Positions 1 through 10,564 of a DNA stretch of 64,000 nucleotides are shown in pieces (position 1 is the first letter of the stretch; each line of letters begins with the position of its first letter). Source of the stretch: Avena insularis (taxonomy: Eukaryota > Streptophyta > Magnoliopsida > Poales > Poaceae); the NCBI GenBank assembly GCA_023614405.1, contig CM042697.1, forward strand, positions 304,762,323-304,826,322, written 5' to 3'. Made by a program: the position numbers and the translations under genes. The notes beneath the pieces were generated by a model that saw nothing but the letters and a program-made list of their open reading frames with translations, was not told the origin of the DNA and did no database searches.

Positions 1-93
1 TTTTGATTGCCAGTCCCCGAGTGCGCACTCGCTGAATTTCAGCCGGTGGGCACTTAGGATTTCTCTATTGTTAAACTTTTGAATTGTGTGCAG

Positions 94-981
94 GGTTTGC
101 AGCATGAGTCAGAACAGCGGCTTGCTGCATACGCCGCGGAAAAGGCGCCACCGTCCGAGAGGCGAACGAAGGGCTCCGGGCGATCGCTGCAAAGGCGGAA
201 GAGGTCCGCCAGGAACTTGTCCCAGCGAGCGATTTGACATTAGCTCAATCAGCGTTGAGCTCGGCTGAGCAACGCATTGCCGACCTCGAGCGCGAGCTGC
301 AGGAAGCGAAGGAGGAGTGAGCTCGGCGGATGGGCGAGCCAAGGCCGCTGTCACAACTGCCGCCGAAGAGCGTAAGGTTTCTGATGCCCTTGTTGCTGGG
401 CTTTAGGATGACTACACCTCTCTTCAGAGCTTCATCACGGATCTTGCCCGTCCCTTAATCGGTGAGTGTGCCTGCTTCTGTTTGTTACATGTGCATTGTG
501 TAATCTTTGATGTGTTCGCTGACATCTTCTGTCTTCAGGTCGGATCATTGATAGCGCGGAAGAGGCAAATTCGTTCGACGCGCGGTAATGTGTGGCCACA
601 CTCGTCGACTCGGCGATGTTGTCGGCGACATGCATACGGCCGTACCTTCAGGAGATGTCGCCCACGGAAGTAATTCCCAGTGACCTCGTCGAGGTGTGGC
701 GATACTTGGAGAAGGCGCCGTCGGTCGTCGAGTTCATGACGCGATCGGCATTCCGACGCAGAGCGGCGACGGTGCTTAGCCTTGGGCTCGCTCACTTCCC
801 GGAGGACTTCGACCTGGATGACGTGACGAGTGGCTACCTGTCGTCGACTGGCTCGGTGGAGATCTCCGAGGTTCTGAAGTTGATGGACCGTGGCGCGGTG
901 TACTCCGAGCGCGTCTGGGCGATGGGTGACCTCCTTCCTTATCAGGAGACAGTCGTCGCACCCAACGACCCCGAGCCGTAG
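94..981 (+). pseudogene. Antisense accessory ORF of element A, with introns
   Basis: This strand opposes the integrase of the same element. A splice acceptor (GTGTGCAG) ends at 93. The exon from 94 encodes an Ala/Glu/Arg-rich coiled coil, with heptad-like stretches such as AEQRIADLERELQEAKEE near 262-318. A GTGAGT...TTCAG intron fits 462-538. The second exon holds a compact domain (about 592-981) with YLQEMSPTEVIPSDLVEVWR near its start and an acidic C-terminus. Frameshifts near 138 and 590 and stops at 318 and 404 break the frame. Such coiled-coil antisense ORFs occur in Tat elements and their function is unknown. The start lies left of the window. Confidence 0.6.
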
Positions 982-1965
982 CACAGGGACTTCAAGATTG
1001 AGCAACCCTTCCGTGCGGCGATGGCGGGTGAGCTGACGACGTACCCGTCAAACCCGTATACTCCCTTCATTCGCAATCGCAAGGGTGCTGGCGAGTCGTC
1101 GTTGAAGCCTACAGAGTAGAATAGTTTGCCCTGGGGCGTTAGTAGCAGTTTTGCCGTTGGGCATACTTTGTATTTTGTGACGATTGCAACATGCTATTAA
1201 TGAGATATCGTGTTATTTTGTGAATTGTCGTGTTTTTTTTTGATTGAGGGTTGAACGAGTCCCCGAGCGCGTCCGCCCTTTTTATGGGGTTTACCTCGTT
1301 TGTTATGTGTTTGCGGTTTTTGAATGTTTTGTTATTGTGGTCGACTCGCCCGGACTCGGAGAGCCAGTCGCAAGGCGACTCCCATGAGCGCTCTGTACTT
1401 CACCGTTTTCCCTTGCGCGAACGAGGTCGGGTGGCCGAGTCCCCGAGCGTGGTACTTGGTTGTTCTAGGCGTGACTCGAGGGTGGGTGAGGACTTGACGC
1501 GTTAGTTTGAGCACATCACTCCTGCCTGGCCCGTTGGGTCAGTCGCATGGCGAGTCCCGGGCATGCTCTCATACTTGGCGTTTTCCCTAGCCGCTCGCGC
1601 TGAACTGGTCGTCAGTCCCCGAGCGTGGTACTTGGCCGTTCGAGTCGCTATGTCGAGGATGCGTAGGATCATGGTCGCTGTGAGGAGCGAAGGCAGTCGT
1701 CTTGGCTCGTTGAGCCAGTCGAGCAAGGCGACTCCAATGGGGCTCCGGGTAGACGTTTTTCATGGACGTTACAAGACCTGGGGTACCCCAGTGCCCTTGT
1801 AGCGCACTACTTGGCCGTGCCGGTCGCTGTACCAGAGGTTGACTTCTGCAATTAGCTTGACGCTGTTACTACGACTGCGAGTGGCACAAGACACGGAGAG
1901 TAGATGCAATTTGCGGTAGCCAATATTTTTATTTCATAGTGACTGGAGGATACATATGTGGGGTT
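982..1965. other. Non-coding spacer between the two convergent ORFs of element A
   Basis: The spacer between the convergent accessory ORF and integrase. It contains a GC-rich tandem repeat (listed separately) and no credible coding frame. The phrase GTCCCCGAGCG recurs at several places, and a related copy lies near base 15. Confidence 0.6.
1364..1880. repeat. About 176 bp imperfect tandem repeat in the spacer of element A
   Basis: Unit starts with the phrase (C)CAGTCGCAAGGCGACTCC recur at 1364, about 1540 and about 1715, a period of 175-176 bp. Units share CCCCGAGCGTGGTACTTGG about 80 bp downstream (near 1440 and 1617). The third unit is more diverged. Confidence 0.65.
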
Positions 1966-3278
1966 CTAGGAGTAGAACTTCCGTAGGAGGTTTACATTCC
2001 AAGGTCACTTGACGTCGAGTTTGCCATCCCCGCGGACGTCGATGAGGTAGTAGGCGTCGTTGCCGAGTACTCGCCCGATGGCGAATGGTCCCTCCCATGG
2101 GGGGGAAAGCTTGTGCATGCCTTTCTTGTCCTAGATGAGGCACAGCACCAGGTCGCCTTCTTGGAAGGTGCGAGTTTTCACCCGCCGGCTGTGGTAGCGT
2201 CGGAGTCCTTGTTGATAGATGGAGGTGCGTGAGCGAGCTAGGTCGCGTGCCTCCTCGAGTTGATCGATTCCATCTTGTCGTGCGAGTTCGTTCGTAGCCT
2301 CCGTGTAGTGCACGACTCTCGGTGAGTCGTGCTCGAGGTCGGTGGGCATGACTGCCTTGGCACCGTACACCATGAAGAAGGGGGTGAACCCTGTCGATCT
2401 GTTGACTGAGGTGCGGATGCCCCAGATGACGGAGGGTAGCTCCTCGACCCAGCACCCGGCGGTGCGCTCGAGTGGAACTTGGAGCCGCGGCTTCAGGCCG
2501 TGGAGGATGCTCTGGTTGTCCCGTTCCGCTTGGCCGTTGGACTCCGGGTGGGCGACTGACGCCAGGTCGAGCCGGATGTGGTGTTCCTCGCAGAACTCGG
2601 CCATGGCTCCTTTGGCGAAGTTGGTGCCGTTGTCCGTGATGATGCTATTTGGGAACCCGTAGCGATATATGAGCTCGCGTAAGAACTTGGTGGCGGTCTT
2701 CCCGTCGCATTTCCGGACTGGCTTGGCCTCCACCCACTTTGTGAATTTGTCGACCGCGACCAGAAGGTGGGTGTAGCCGGAGGGGGCCTTTTTGAAGGGG
2801 CCTACCATATCCATACCCAACACGGCGAATGGCCAGGTGATGTGGATTGTCTTGAGCGTTGATCTCGGCACGTGTGTCTGGTTGGCGTACTTCTGGCACC
2901 TGACGCACCGCTGGACGATGTCGACGGCATCGGCGTGTGCGGTGGGCCAATAGAAGCCGTGTCGCATAGCCTTGGCGACCAGAGAGCGGGCACCGGCGTG
3001 GTGGCCGCAGTCGCCGGAGTGGATGTCGTGGAGGATCTTGCGTCCCTCGGCGGGTTGGACGCAGCGTTGGAACACGCCGGTCACGCTGCGCTTGTGGAGC
3101 TCGCCGTCGATTATGGTGAAGGATTTGCATCAGCGTGCAATCATCCGGGCATCCGTCTCGTCTTCTGGCAAGGTGCCAGCCTCCAGGTAGGCGATGTAGG
3201 ACCTGGTCCAGTCGTCTGGCTCGGCGACGAGTGCGACCAGGGCCGCCTCTGGCTGCAGCGGGACTCCGATGTCGATCT
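1966..3278 (-). pseudogene. Truncated Tat-type pol: end of RNase H linker plus integrase
   Basis: Encodes the retroviral-type integrase that inserts element cDNA into the genome. From the right it reads a linker (EPDDWTRSYIAYLEAGTLPE), the HHCC zinc-binding region (HSGDCGHH ... CVRCQKY), then a DDE core with D in GMDMVGPF, D in ITDNGTNF and E in SNGQAERDNQ. All catalytic residues are visible. The main open stretch is 2131-3084. Beyond the stop at 2131 the same frame continues (PPWEGPFAIGRVLGNDAYYL) to a stop at 1966-1968. A stop also sits between the linker and the zinc finger near 3130. The N-terminal side is cut by the deletion at about 3278, leaving no RT. THLLVAVDKFTKWVEAKPV fits the Tat lineage. 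Confidence 0.88.
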
Positions 3279-3294
3279 CCCACGGTGGGCGCCA
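3279..3294 (-). promoter_or_regulatory. Primer-binding site of element A
   Basis: The minus strand reads TGGCGCCCACCGTGGG one base inside the LTR end. TGGCGCC starts are typical of Tat-lineage primer sites. Element D2 has nearly the same site at 48351-48366. Confidence 0.65.
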
Positions 3295-3295
3295 C

Positions 3296-3786
3296 TGTCG
3301 TGGGAATGGTCACGGCAGATGCTGCAATCGGCAGCGAGTAGTAGAACGAGGGGCAAGGGCGGCCAGCCATTTGCGGTGCGAGATGAGGGCGGAGACACAA
3401 GGTTTTACCCAGGTTTGGCCCCCCGGAGGGTAAAGACCTACTCCTGCTAGATTGTATTATGAGGGTGGTACAATGGGCGAGCTCGGTAGCTAGGCGGCGA
3501 GTCGCTTGGGTGTATGATGGAACGTGTCCTCTATGCGTACCCTAGGGACGTTTATATAAACTCACCTCGCTAGGGTTTACAGATCTACAACCAAATTAGT
3601 TAAGGATTCGAAGGGTGTTTGACCTAATCCGGCTGGGCCTAGCTACGCTTCTGGGATTTTAGCTTCCAGTCGCTTGATCCACACCGGGCCTTGATCCAGT
3701 CGCCGTCTTGCAGGCCCACTCGCTAGTTCCTGGGCCAGTCGGAAACGTCCTGCTGGGTATATACCCCGGTAGGCATATCCCCATCA
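3296..3786 (-). repeat. 5' LTR of element A (491 bp)
   Basis: On the minus strand it begins TGATGGGGATATGCC (at 3786) and ends CCACGACA (at 3296), TG...CA boundaries. It has a TATA-like TATATAAACG on the minus strand near 3550-3560. The U5 side carries the phrase ACAAGGTTTTACCCAGG (plus strand), also seen in the Tat LTR fragment near 52617. No second copy is in the window. Confidence 0.7.
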
Positions 3787-4960
3787 CATCACATCTCTCT
3801 GTTTTATGGGTCCACAACATCATGTTCATGGTCCCACAATGTTCTATTCTTGGCCTCGAAATTTCTTTTCGTCTCGTGTGCCTCCTTTTTCATTTGTTTG
3901 GGTACTTCAGAAGTTGTTTCTTCTTTCAGAAGCTAGCTTGTGATTGCTAGCTTGCAGTGTACAATTTTTCACTCAAGTAGTAGTTACTTCTTTCTCTGGG
4001 TTTTAACCTTTGGACTTGAACCTAAGATCCCCGATTGTGCCGGATTCTGGTGTTGTGAATCTTGTACATGAAGCTGACCTTTAACACAAGATCCATTTTA
4101 ATTGACCCTTGTGGTTAATGTTTACACATTACCTCATGATGGCTAGTACCTTCTAGTATATCCTTCAATCCTATGGATATTGTCGCTATTGAACAGTGAC
4201 GATAAAGGAATTCCCCTACCACTAGCTATGGCAGATGTTCTTTAATGGAACCAAATAGATCACGACAAGAGTACTCTTTGTGAGACTCGCATCTATACTC
4301 GTGACTCTGCCACACCTTAACTCTTCCTGCAAATGGTCATCGGAATATTGTTGACTTATGCATCCACATCTTGGGATTCTATCCTGAGCATGTTCCTTTT
4401 TCCTTGTTGCTTTCCGACCTTTGTCTGCCAGATGGTAGCCAAGTATTAATGTGCATTGGTGTCTTCCGATGCAAGGTACTCTTATGGTCCATCATGATAA
4501 ACCATTTTGGGTTATCTAGGAGAAACAAACTCCAGTACATCGTCATTTCTAAGACCAGGTCAAAGCGTTGTAATCCGTAGATCAATAAGTGTTGATTAGC
4601 TTATGTTCTGCTCTACCCTGAAGTATCACACTCTTTTATACTAAGATGTCATGCTGAGTTCCATGACCTCTTAATGAAGTGATGCTCTACACATTTTTAC
4701 TCACCTTTCTTCTGAGTTGTTTGCTCTCAGGAAAGTTGCGTGTGCGTAATAATGTGGTCATCTGAGATTATTAGCAATTGTTATTGCTTTGAACTCTAAG
4801 GACATTTGTGTCATTCTTATTGTGATTGATTAACTCTATCACTAAGCAAAGGATGATTGTGCTATCAAGTCTGCTATTCTGGTGCACCCTCTTCGGTCAA
4901 AGATTTAGGCTTGTGCCGAAGCTTTGATACTACGTCTTCTTGCCTTACAAAGAAAGTTTC
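3787..4960 (+). other. Eroded internal region of element B (expected gag/protease part)
   Basis: By position this should be gag and protease of element B. I find no zinc knuckle, protease triad or frame longer than about 80 codons that I can align. Nothing else is recognised here. Confidence 0.4.
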
Positions 4961-5640
4961 CTCTCGAACTAAGTGACATATCGATGGTTCGTGATATTCT
5001 AGATGTCTACTAGAAGTATCGCCATGTTGACACATGACCATGTTGTCAAAGTTCTTGAGTAAGCTATTACTTTATACCGCTCCTTTCTCCAAGGATCCGT
5101 ACTAGATACCCATGAACTAGTTGGTTGAGCTTAAACAACAACTTGGAGAGTTGTAAGAAAAAATGTTCTATCCAACATTGTTCCTCCATAAAGGGATGTC
5201 TAATTCCGTTCGTCTTGAAGCAAGATAATAAGTCATTTGTGGATATGTTATCTTCCATTCCTTTGATTTCATTAGGCAATCATCAAATCAAACTCAGTTC
5301 CAAGGACAATCTTGATGGTGTATCTACTTGTGATTTTTCACCTAAGTACATCTTCATGTACTCTGGTCTGACTAGTGTCTATGTCTTGTTCATACAACAT
5401 GTGAGTCTGTCTTATTGGAGTGTATTGAAAAGTTTGTTATTGAGCCCATCAATGACATCCTTACCTTCTCCATGCTAGAAAATATTAATGTGAAACATTT
5501 GGCATTAATGTTGGAAACTTTTGAGAACCATCTTCGTGTTGTCTCGAAGTATGTGTTCTGGATGTTAGAAGTAACCTTTTCTGATTCATGCGCAAAATGT
5601 TGAAAGATATCGCCGTGGATCTGAGTAGAGTTATCATTGT
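4961..5640 (+). pseudogene. Heavily degenerated reverse transcriptase of element B
   Basis: Reads as a ghost of a Tekay RT. Near 4965-5000 SDISMVRDILDVY matches the usual pre-RT phrase. Near 5120-5150 LVELKQQLGEL matches the conserved ELVELKKQL stretch. About 5270-5330 GNHQIKLSSKDN corresponds to the GYHQLKI...EDIPKTAF block. About 5450-5580 ends in VTFSDSCAKC, in line with the segment after the catalytic box. The catalytic box itself reads INDILTFS where FIDDILIYS is expected. Many stops and frame changes are present. The alignment was made by eye against the well-preserved copy in element E, so individual matches are tentative. Confidence 0.6.
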
Positions 5641-5879
5641 TTCTCCGAGAATCATTTAAAATTAGTCAAGCATGTGCGAGGTATTCCTGATATGGTAGGT
5701 TGAGACCTTCACATCTCGAGATGATCCTCCAGGCACATCAAGCCACTCATTGATTGGTTCACGAAAGATAAGAAGTCCAACAAAACTTCGATATCCTCCT
5801 AAATGTTTCCCAACAAGCATTCAATTGTGTTTCATTGCAAACACCTCATGTAGGTGCAATTTTCTTTTGATAACTTGCT

Positions 5880-6160
5880 ATCACATGGGTTCCGCAATCT
5901 AGATCATCTTTTGGAGCTTGACATTGTGCCCATGTCTTGAGAATCTTGTGACTTTACCTCTATGGTAAATGTTGCACACATTCTATTCGGACATGCTGAG
6001 TCTGAAGTATCTTTCTACCTAACCAAAGTTGAATCTCAAGTAGCAATGATGGTTGGTGTCCCTCAAGGTTATGACGTAGGTATATTGTAACTCTGGCAAG
6101 ATTGATGTAATGGTTGACACAATCAGTCGGAAGACCTATTGTCATACTCTCTTGAATCGG
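5880..6160 (+). pseudogene. Degenerated RNase H of element B
   Basis: A single frame from about 5985 to 6140 keeps the skeleton of the RNase H C-terminus. YSDMLSLKYLST stands for the canonical [12 protein letters not shown], and GKIDVMVDTISRKT stands for [13 protein letters not shown], at the right spacing of about 25 residues. Several in-frame stops lie between. This supports calling the whole 3787-7185 stretch decayed pol, not unrelated sequence. Confidence 0.65.
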
Positions 6161-7170
6161 CAATAAAAACCACTCTTCATAAGGATTCTTCTATAACTAA
6201 AAATAGGAGTTGTGCTTATCATTTCCTTTGTATCCAAAGTCCGACCTTTACTTGATGCTAGGTTAAAGGCTTGTCAGTAGCCTATTAACAGAGTTTCGAA
6301 CATTAAGGAGAACATTTAAAGTAGTGTTACTAAATGTCTCTCGGTCGATTTTCCAGACCCTTTTATGATGGCAAGCATCATGTTATGCCAAGTACTTGGA
6401 GTCTGAGAATGAAGTTTCTTTCTTCCCGTGTCATCAGGAATCTTCTAAATTATTCATCATGGTGGTGTAAAGTGATATCAATATCTTTGGAAAAGATTTT
6501 GATAGTTCTCGATGAATAAAAAGTTTCCTTCTCGGTTCATTAAACATGTTCGAAGAGCGATTATGATTTTGGTAATCAATAGTTTCTCTTGTTACATGTT
6601 CCTTGTGGCTCTTACGAGTCCTCTGCACAAAACACCTTTTTGTCTTGACCTTGTGTTGAACGAAAGAGTGACCCTTCTATGTCAAAAGTAGTTCAACAAC
6701 TTGGTTTTGTTGATATATATCTCTTACACATGTAAAGCTCTACTTAAGTTGTTTAGTAGAGGTTTAACTCTCGAAGTTTGCATCACTTTCCCCATCTGTT
6801 GGAAGTATTCTTCCCTCAGAAGTCAAAACTCTTTTGTAAGCTCCATGGTCTCAATCCATATGAAGACCATCTATCTGTCACCTTGAAACCTTCTCCTTTT
6901 GTTTCCTCCGTTACCTTGACGTGTTTCATGTTTGTTGGCTTTAGAGATGTTCACAAAACATCTATCCATGAGTTGACCATGAGATACTCAGTTTGTGGTT
7001 CCGTGTCATTCCCTCTCATCTTTAGTGTGAGTAGCCACGTCGAAGATTATCAAGTGCTTCGTCCATTCGTCATGGTGGCATGGATCAACCTTTTCAAGAA
7101 GATCGTCGAAGTCTAGTGTAACCCTCTTGCTTCTATCTTCCTACCTAGGAATCTCGGGACGAGATTCTTT
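6161..7170 (+). other. Eroded integrase region of element B
   Basis: Positionally the integrase of element B. I cannot align a zinc finger or DDE triad with confidence. The stretch ends with the pre-LTR phrase CTCGGGACGAGATTC at about 7154-7168, which in element E lies directly after the integrase C-terminus. Confidence 0.4.
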
Positions 7171-7185
7171 TAAGGGGGATAGAAT
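7171..7185 (+). promoter_or_regulatory. Polypurine tract of element B
   Basis: TAAGGGGGATAGAAT lies directly before the LTR start TGTAAAAACC. It has the purine-rich form and position of the plus-strand primer. Confidence 0.7.
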
Positions 7186-10100
7186 TGTAAAAACCCTAGT
7201 TTTATTAAATAGTAATCAAGGTTTGTTTGTGCATCATGAGCATATCATGCATATCATGGTTTGATAACCTTTGCATTAAGATGAAGAAGAGGAACAAAAT
7301 CAAAACCTGAAACCCTAATTCCTCTCTCTCTTTGAAAACTTTCAAATGGTTTTAAAATATTTTAAAACTACCAAAACAAAGTAGAGCCCAAATGGTTATA
7401 AGGGACCTAGAATATGTTCAGTTTATTCTAAAAAAACCTCTGGTATTTTAAATATTCAAAATAGATATGAATTTGAAATTACAAAAGAGAAAAGAAAACA
7501 TAAAAAGATTTCTGAGAAAAAAATGATCCTAGCTCTACCTGGGCCGAAGCCCACCTTCCTTCTTTCCTTCTCCCTACCTCCCATGCATGCCGCAGTGGCC
7601 CAGCAGCAGCCCACCTCAGCCCATGCCCGCGTACCCCTTCACGTTGTCTTCTTCCTCACGACAGGAGAGCTACTTCCTGGCGGCGCCTCCGCCGCCCGAT
7701 GCCGGCCGCGCTGCGATTCCAGCCGCCGCCATGGGACGCCAGGATACGAACGGATGCTTTCCCCTAGCTCCCCATACCTGTTTCTCCTCCTCTCGTGCTT
7801 TCTGCTGTTTTCCCCAAATCACCGGAACCCTAGCCGCAGGAGATCGACGGCGCCACCTTCCGTGGCCACCCCATGTCCAGCGGAGGCCGCCGTTGGAACC
7901 GCCCCATCGCGAAGATCATCTTCACCGAAGGAATCATCCCCACGTGCTTTGAATCGTCTTCATCAACTCCGTCCTCTCCGCCTCTGACTGCCACTTGCCG
8001 TCGACATTGCCGGTGACCTCGACCTCTCCCGGCCTCCCTGACACCACTGTAGGCATGAGGGTGAGGTCACGGTGCCCAGGAACATATTTAATTCCTTCCT
8101 CGCACCCTGGTTCACCACCCGTGTCATACACCACAGCTCGCCGCCGCAGATGCTCGCCGTGGACACTGTTCCGACGACCATACTAGGGCTACGCCACCAA
8201 TACCAGTGCGGCCGCGACTCGCTCTCTCCAACACGGCCCACCACGCATCCAGGCGTGCACGGGATCTAGAGATCCATGCTCGACCTGGGGCTTCTCTATT
8301 GATGACGTCAGCGAGGCGTCATGCTGGCGTCATAACCCTCTTTTCTTTTGTTTTTTTATTATTTCTGTAATTGTTTTCAGTAAATAACAAATACCTGACA
8401 GGTGGGTCCACATTGAAAGTAATATAAATATTTCAGAAATGTTTCCTATTTAATAAAATTATTAAAGTAATTCCAAAATGTAAATTATTTTATAATATTC
8501 CAAAAATGATTTAAAATGAATTAAAAATGGAGATATTCATAACTAATTCATTTTAAATCATAAAAATACAAATAATATATCAAAATGTTCAGAAAAATAA
8601 GAGCTGTCCAATAGAGCTATAATCATGCATTGTTAAGCAACTCTCATGGAAAGTATAATTAGAAGAAAAAATGAACCCCACAAGTGATTCCGAGGATCCC
8701 CTATTCTAGGGTTTGCACCTCTCGGACCCTGTTTAAGATGGTCGAGCATGTTTGGGGTTTCAATTTCAATAACTTTTAAATTGTCATATCATCATACTTG
8801 ATTGAGCATTGCACCGATGCCATGTGTTGATTGCTTCTCTTCCTTTCCGGGGTTTGGTTCTTCCCGGTAGAATACGATATCGGAATCGAGATCAAGTCGA
8901 AGACTGAAGACTGAGATCAACACTGTCGAAGGTCAAAGACCAATACTTGACCAACTATAATCAAGTCAAGTACCAGGTGTTAGAAGCTCTACTTTTCTGG
9001 ATATCAACTGGCAAAGGCAAGAGAAGCCCCACACATACATATGAATCTTATGCTTTCAAAGTATTTACATTCTTGCCATGTGCATACGATTCCAAAGTCT
9101 TTTATCGATAGATAGAGTAATTCTATCTGATGCATGTTCACTTTGTAGCCTATATTCCCTGATCCACTACTCCTAGCATAACTAGGGTTTGGCTTGTGCA
9201 GCGTTGCTAAAGCTGTTGCACTTGTTGTGCTTAGCCATGCTTAGCTATTACCGCTGGTCCATCCGATTGATGAATCAGAGCTATCAATGAACCTAGTATG
9301 ACAGGATGACGTGGTATGATCAGAGATGAAAGGTAAAAATTCTAAGGATTGTATGGGAGGCCATGACGGTTTGTGGTTTTTGCAGTCCCATACATGCCAC
9401 TACTAGGACCTCAGTTCTTGACTATGGTCCAAGATGAGCATACAGCCACACGGGGGCTTGGAATCCCTCTCGACAAACTAACTTGCCGAGTAGATTCCAT
9501 GAGTCACATAGTTCGGGCGTTCCATTCGACATATGCATTCTGGCTCTTCTTTAAGGAGGTGAAGGAGGTGCATTCATACAGGTAGGTAAGCGTGGCAGGG
9601 AAAGGGAGATGTCCGGCATCCATAATCTCAAACCCTGTTCACATCATTAGGGACCGACTTCGGGACTCAACCTGTTACAGCGACATATCCCTAGTGCGTG
9701 ACTCATGGTCTCGGCGAAAGCAAGGTAAATGTCGTGTCTAACCACCCTCTGCCAGCCTTCCGAGGAAGAGGGCTAATGTACTGGCATTAAGATAAGGTTA
9801 GTACGTGTGGGTAAAGTTGTACACCCCTGCAGGGTTAAATCTTTTCGAAAAGCCGTGTCCACAGTTATGGATGAACTTGGAGTAAGATCACAGAAAACTT
9901 GAACCTAATCGTAAAACTTGGCAAGTTAAGTAATGTGTGCTTAAGGATGCTTCCTCATGGATCGAGGGGGTGATCCTAGATAGGTTCAGCTTATGATGAT
10001 TCAGTGGATATCAAAAGATGATCAAAGCTAGTGATACCGCTCTCTTATCCCCTGTAAAATATTCTGATTAGTCGAGATTATTCTCCCTCTTGTCTTACAA

Positions 10101-10564
10101 ACAAAGATGGGTTTATGCAAAATAACTCCACCAGCCATTAGTCTTGTGGAGTACACCCTGTACTCACCCTTGCTTCGTTGATACTTTTGCAGTAGAGTAA
10201 GTGTTACCATAGAAGATGAGTTCTTTACGGCATTGACATTGACGAGTAGTTTGGAGTTCCCATTTGGCAGTCTGGGATCTATGTATTGGACGTCATCGTT
10301 ATGCTTCAGGCCTCTTAGGACATTGTTAAGTTTGCTATATTTAATAGCATAATTTTCCTTCTGTTGTTTGATGTTTGTGGTCAGTGACCTCTGCTTGTAA
10401 TATTTTGGTTCTTCGCTCAGTTATGAGCTTGGTGTAAATAATTTTGTGTTGTAGGGTCACTGTTGTGTTATCAATTCTCTCTCTGTACACTTTCAAGATT
10501 TAGGTTAGACTTATATCACATATATGTCTAGGATTTGTCTAGCCCTAATCCCGGGGGTGTCACA
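7186..10564 (+). repeat. 3' LTR of element B (3379 bp)
   Basis: It starts TGTAAAAACCCTAG and ends GGGGGTGTCACA, a near inverted pair as in other Tekay LTRs. About 7540-8290 is a GC-rich, C-heavy block, probably the transcript leader. Its open frames (7523-7987, 7587-7952, 7963-8244) have no recognisable domain and I do not call them genes. The rest is AT-rich and non-coding. Confidence 0.75.
8303..8332. promoter_or_regulatory. Cluster of TGACG/CGTCA motifs in the LTR of element B
   Basis: A palindromic TGACGTCA (8303-8310) is followed by CGTCA at 8317-8321 and 8328-8332. Closely spaced TGACG motifs are the known target of TGA-type bZIP factors in plants. Any regulatory role here is inferred. 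Confidence 0.35.

Larger units (their letters stand above)
1..3786 (-). mobile_element. Element A: internally deleted Ty3/gypsy retrotransposon, Tat lineage
   Basis: Read on the minus strand the order is LTR (3786-3296), primer-binding site, end of pol with integrase, a repeat-rich spacer, and an accessory ORF on the opposite strand. An antisense ORF downstream of integrase, together with a TGGCGCC primer site, is known for the Tat lineage (Grande/RIRE2-like elements). Gag, protease and most of RT/RNase H are missing: the primer site runs almost directly into the pol segment ahead of integrase. The other LTR should lie left of base 1, so its target-site duplication cannot be checked. Lineage is inferred from the integrase and the layout. 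Confidence 0.82.
3787..10564 (+). mobile_element. Element B: ancient, decayed Tekay-type Ty3/gypsy element, 3' part with LTR
   Basis: The internal region (3787-7185) retains only eroded traces of pol, ending with CTCGGGACGAGATTCTTTTA and a purine tract, the usual pre-LTR sequence of Tekay chromoviruses. A 3.38 kb 3' LTR follows. The 5' part is missing at the junction with element A, so no target-site duplication can be read. The decay of the internal region contrasts with the recognisable LTR ends. Confidence 0.75.

Noticed and set aside
1251..1802. ORFs on both strands of the A spacer as genes
   Set aside because: They arise from the GC-rich tandem repeats and have no recognisable domain.
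7523..8269. GC-rich ORFs as a captured host gene exon
   Set aside because: Several frames are open at once because the stretch is C-rich; there is no domain, and it lies inside the LTR where similar GC-rich leaders occur in E and H.
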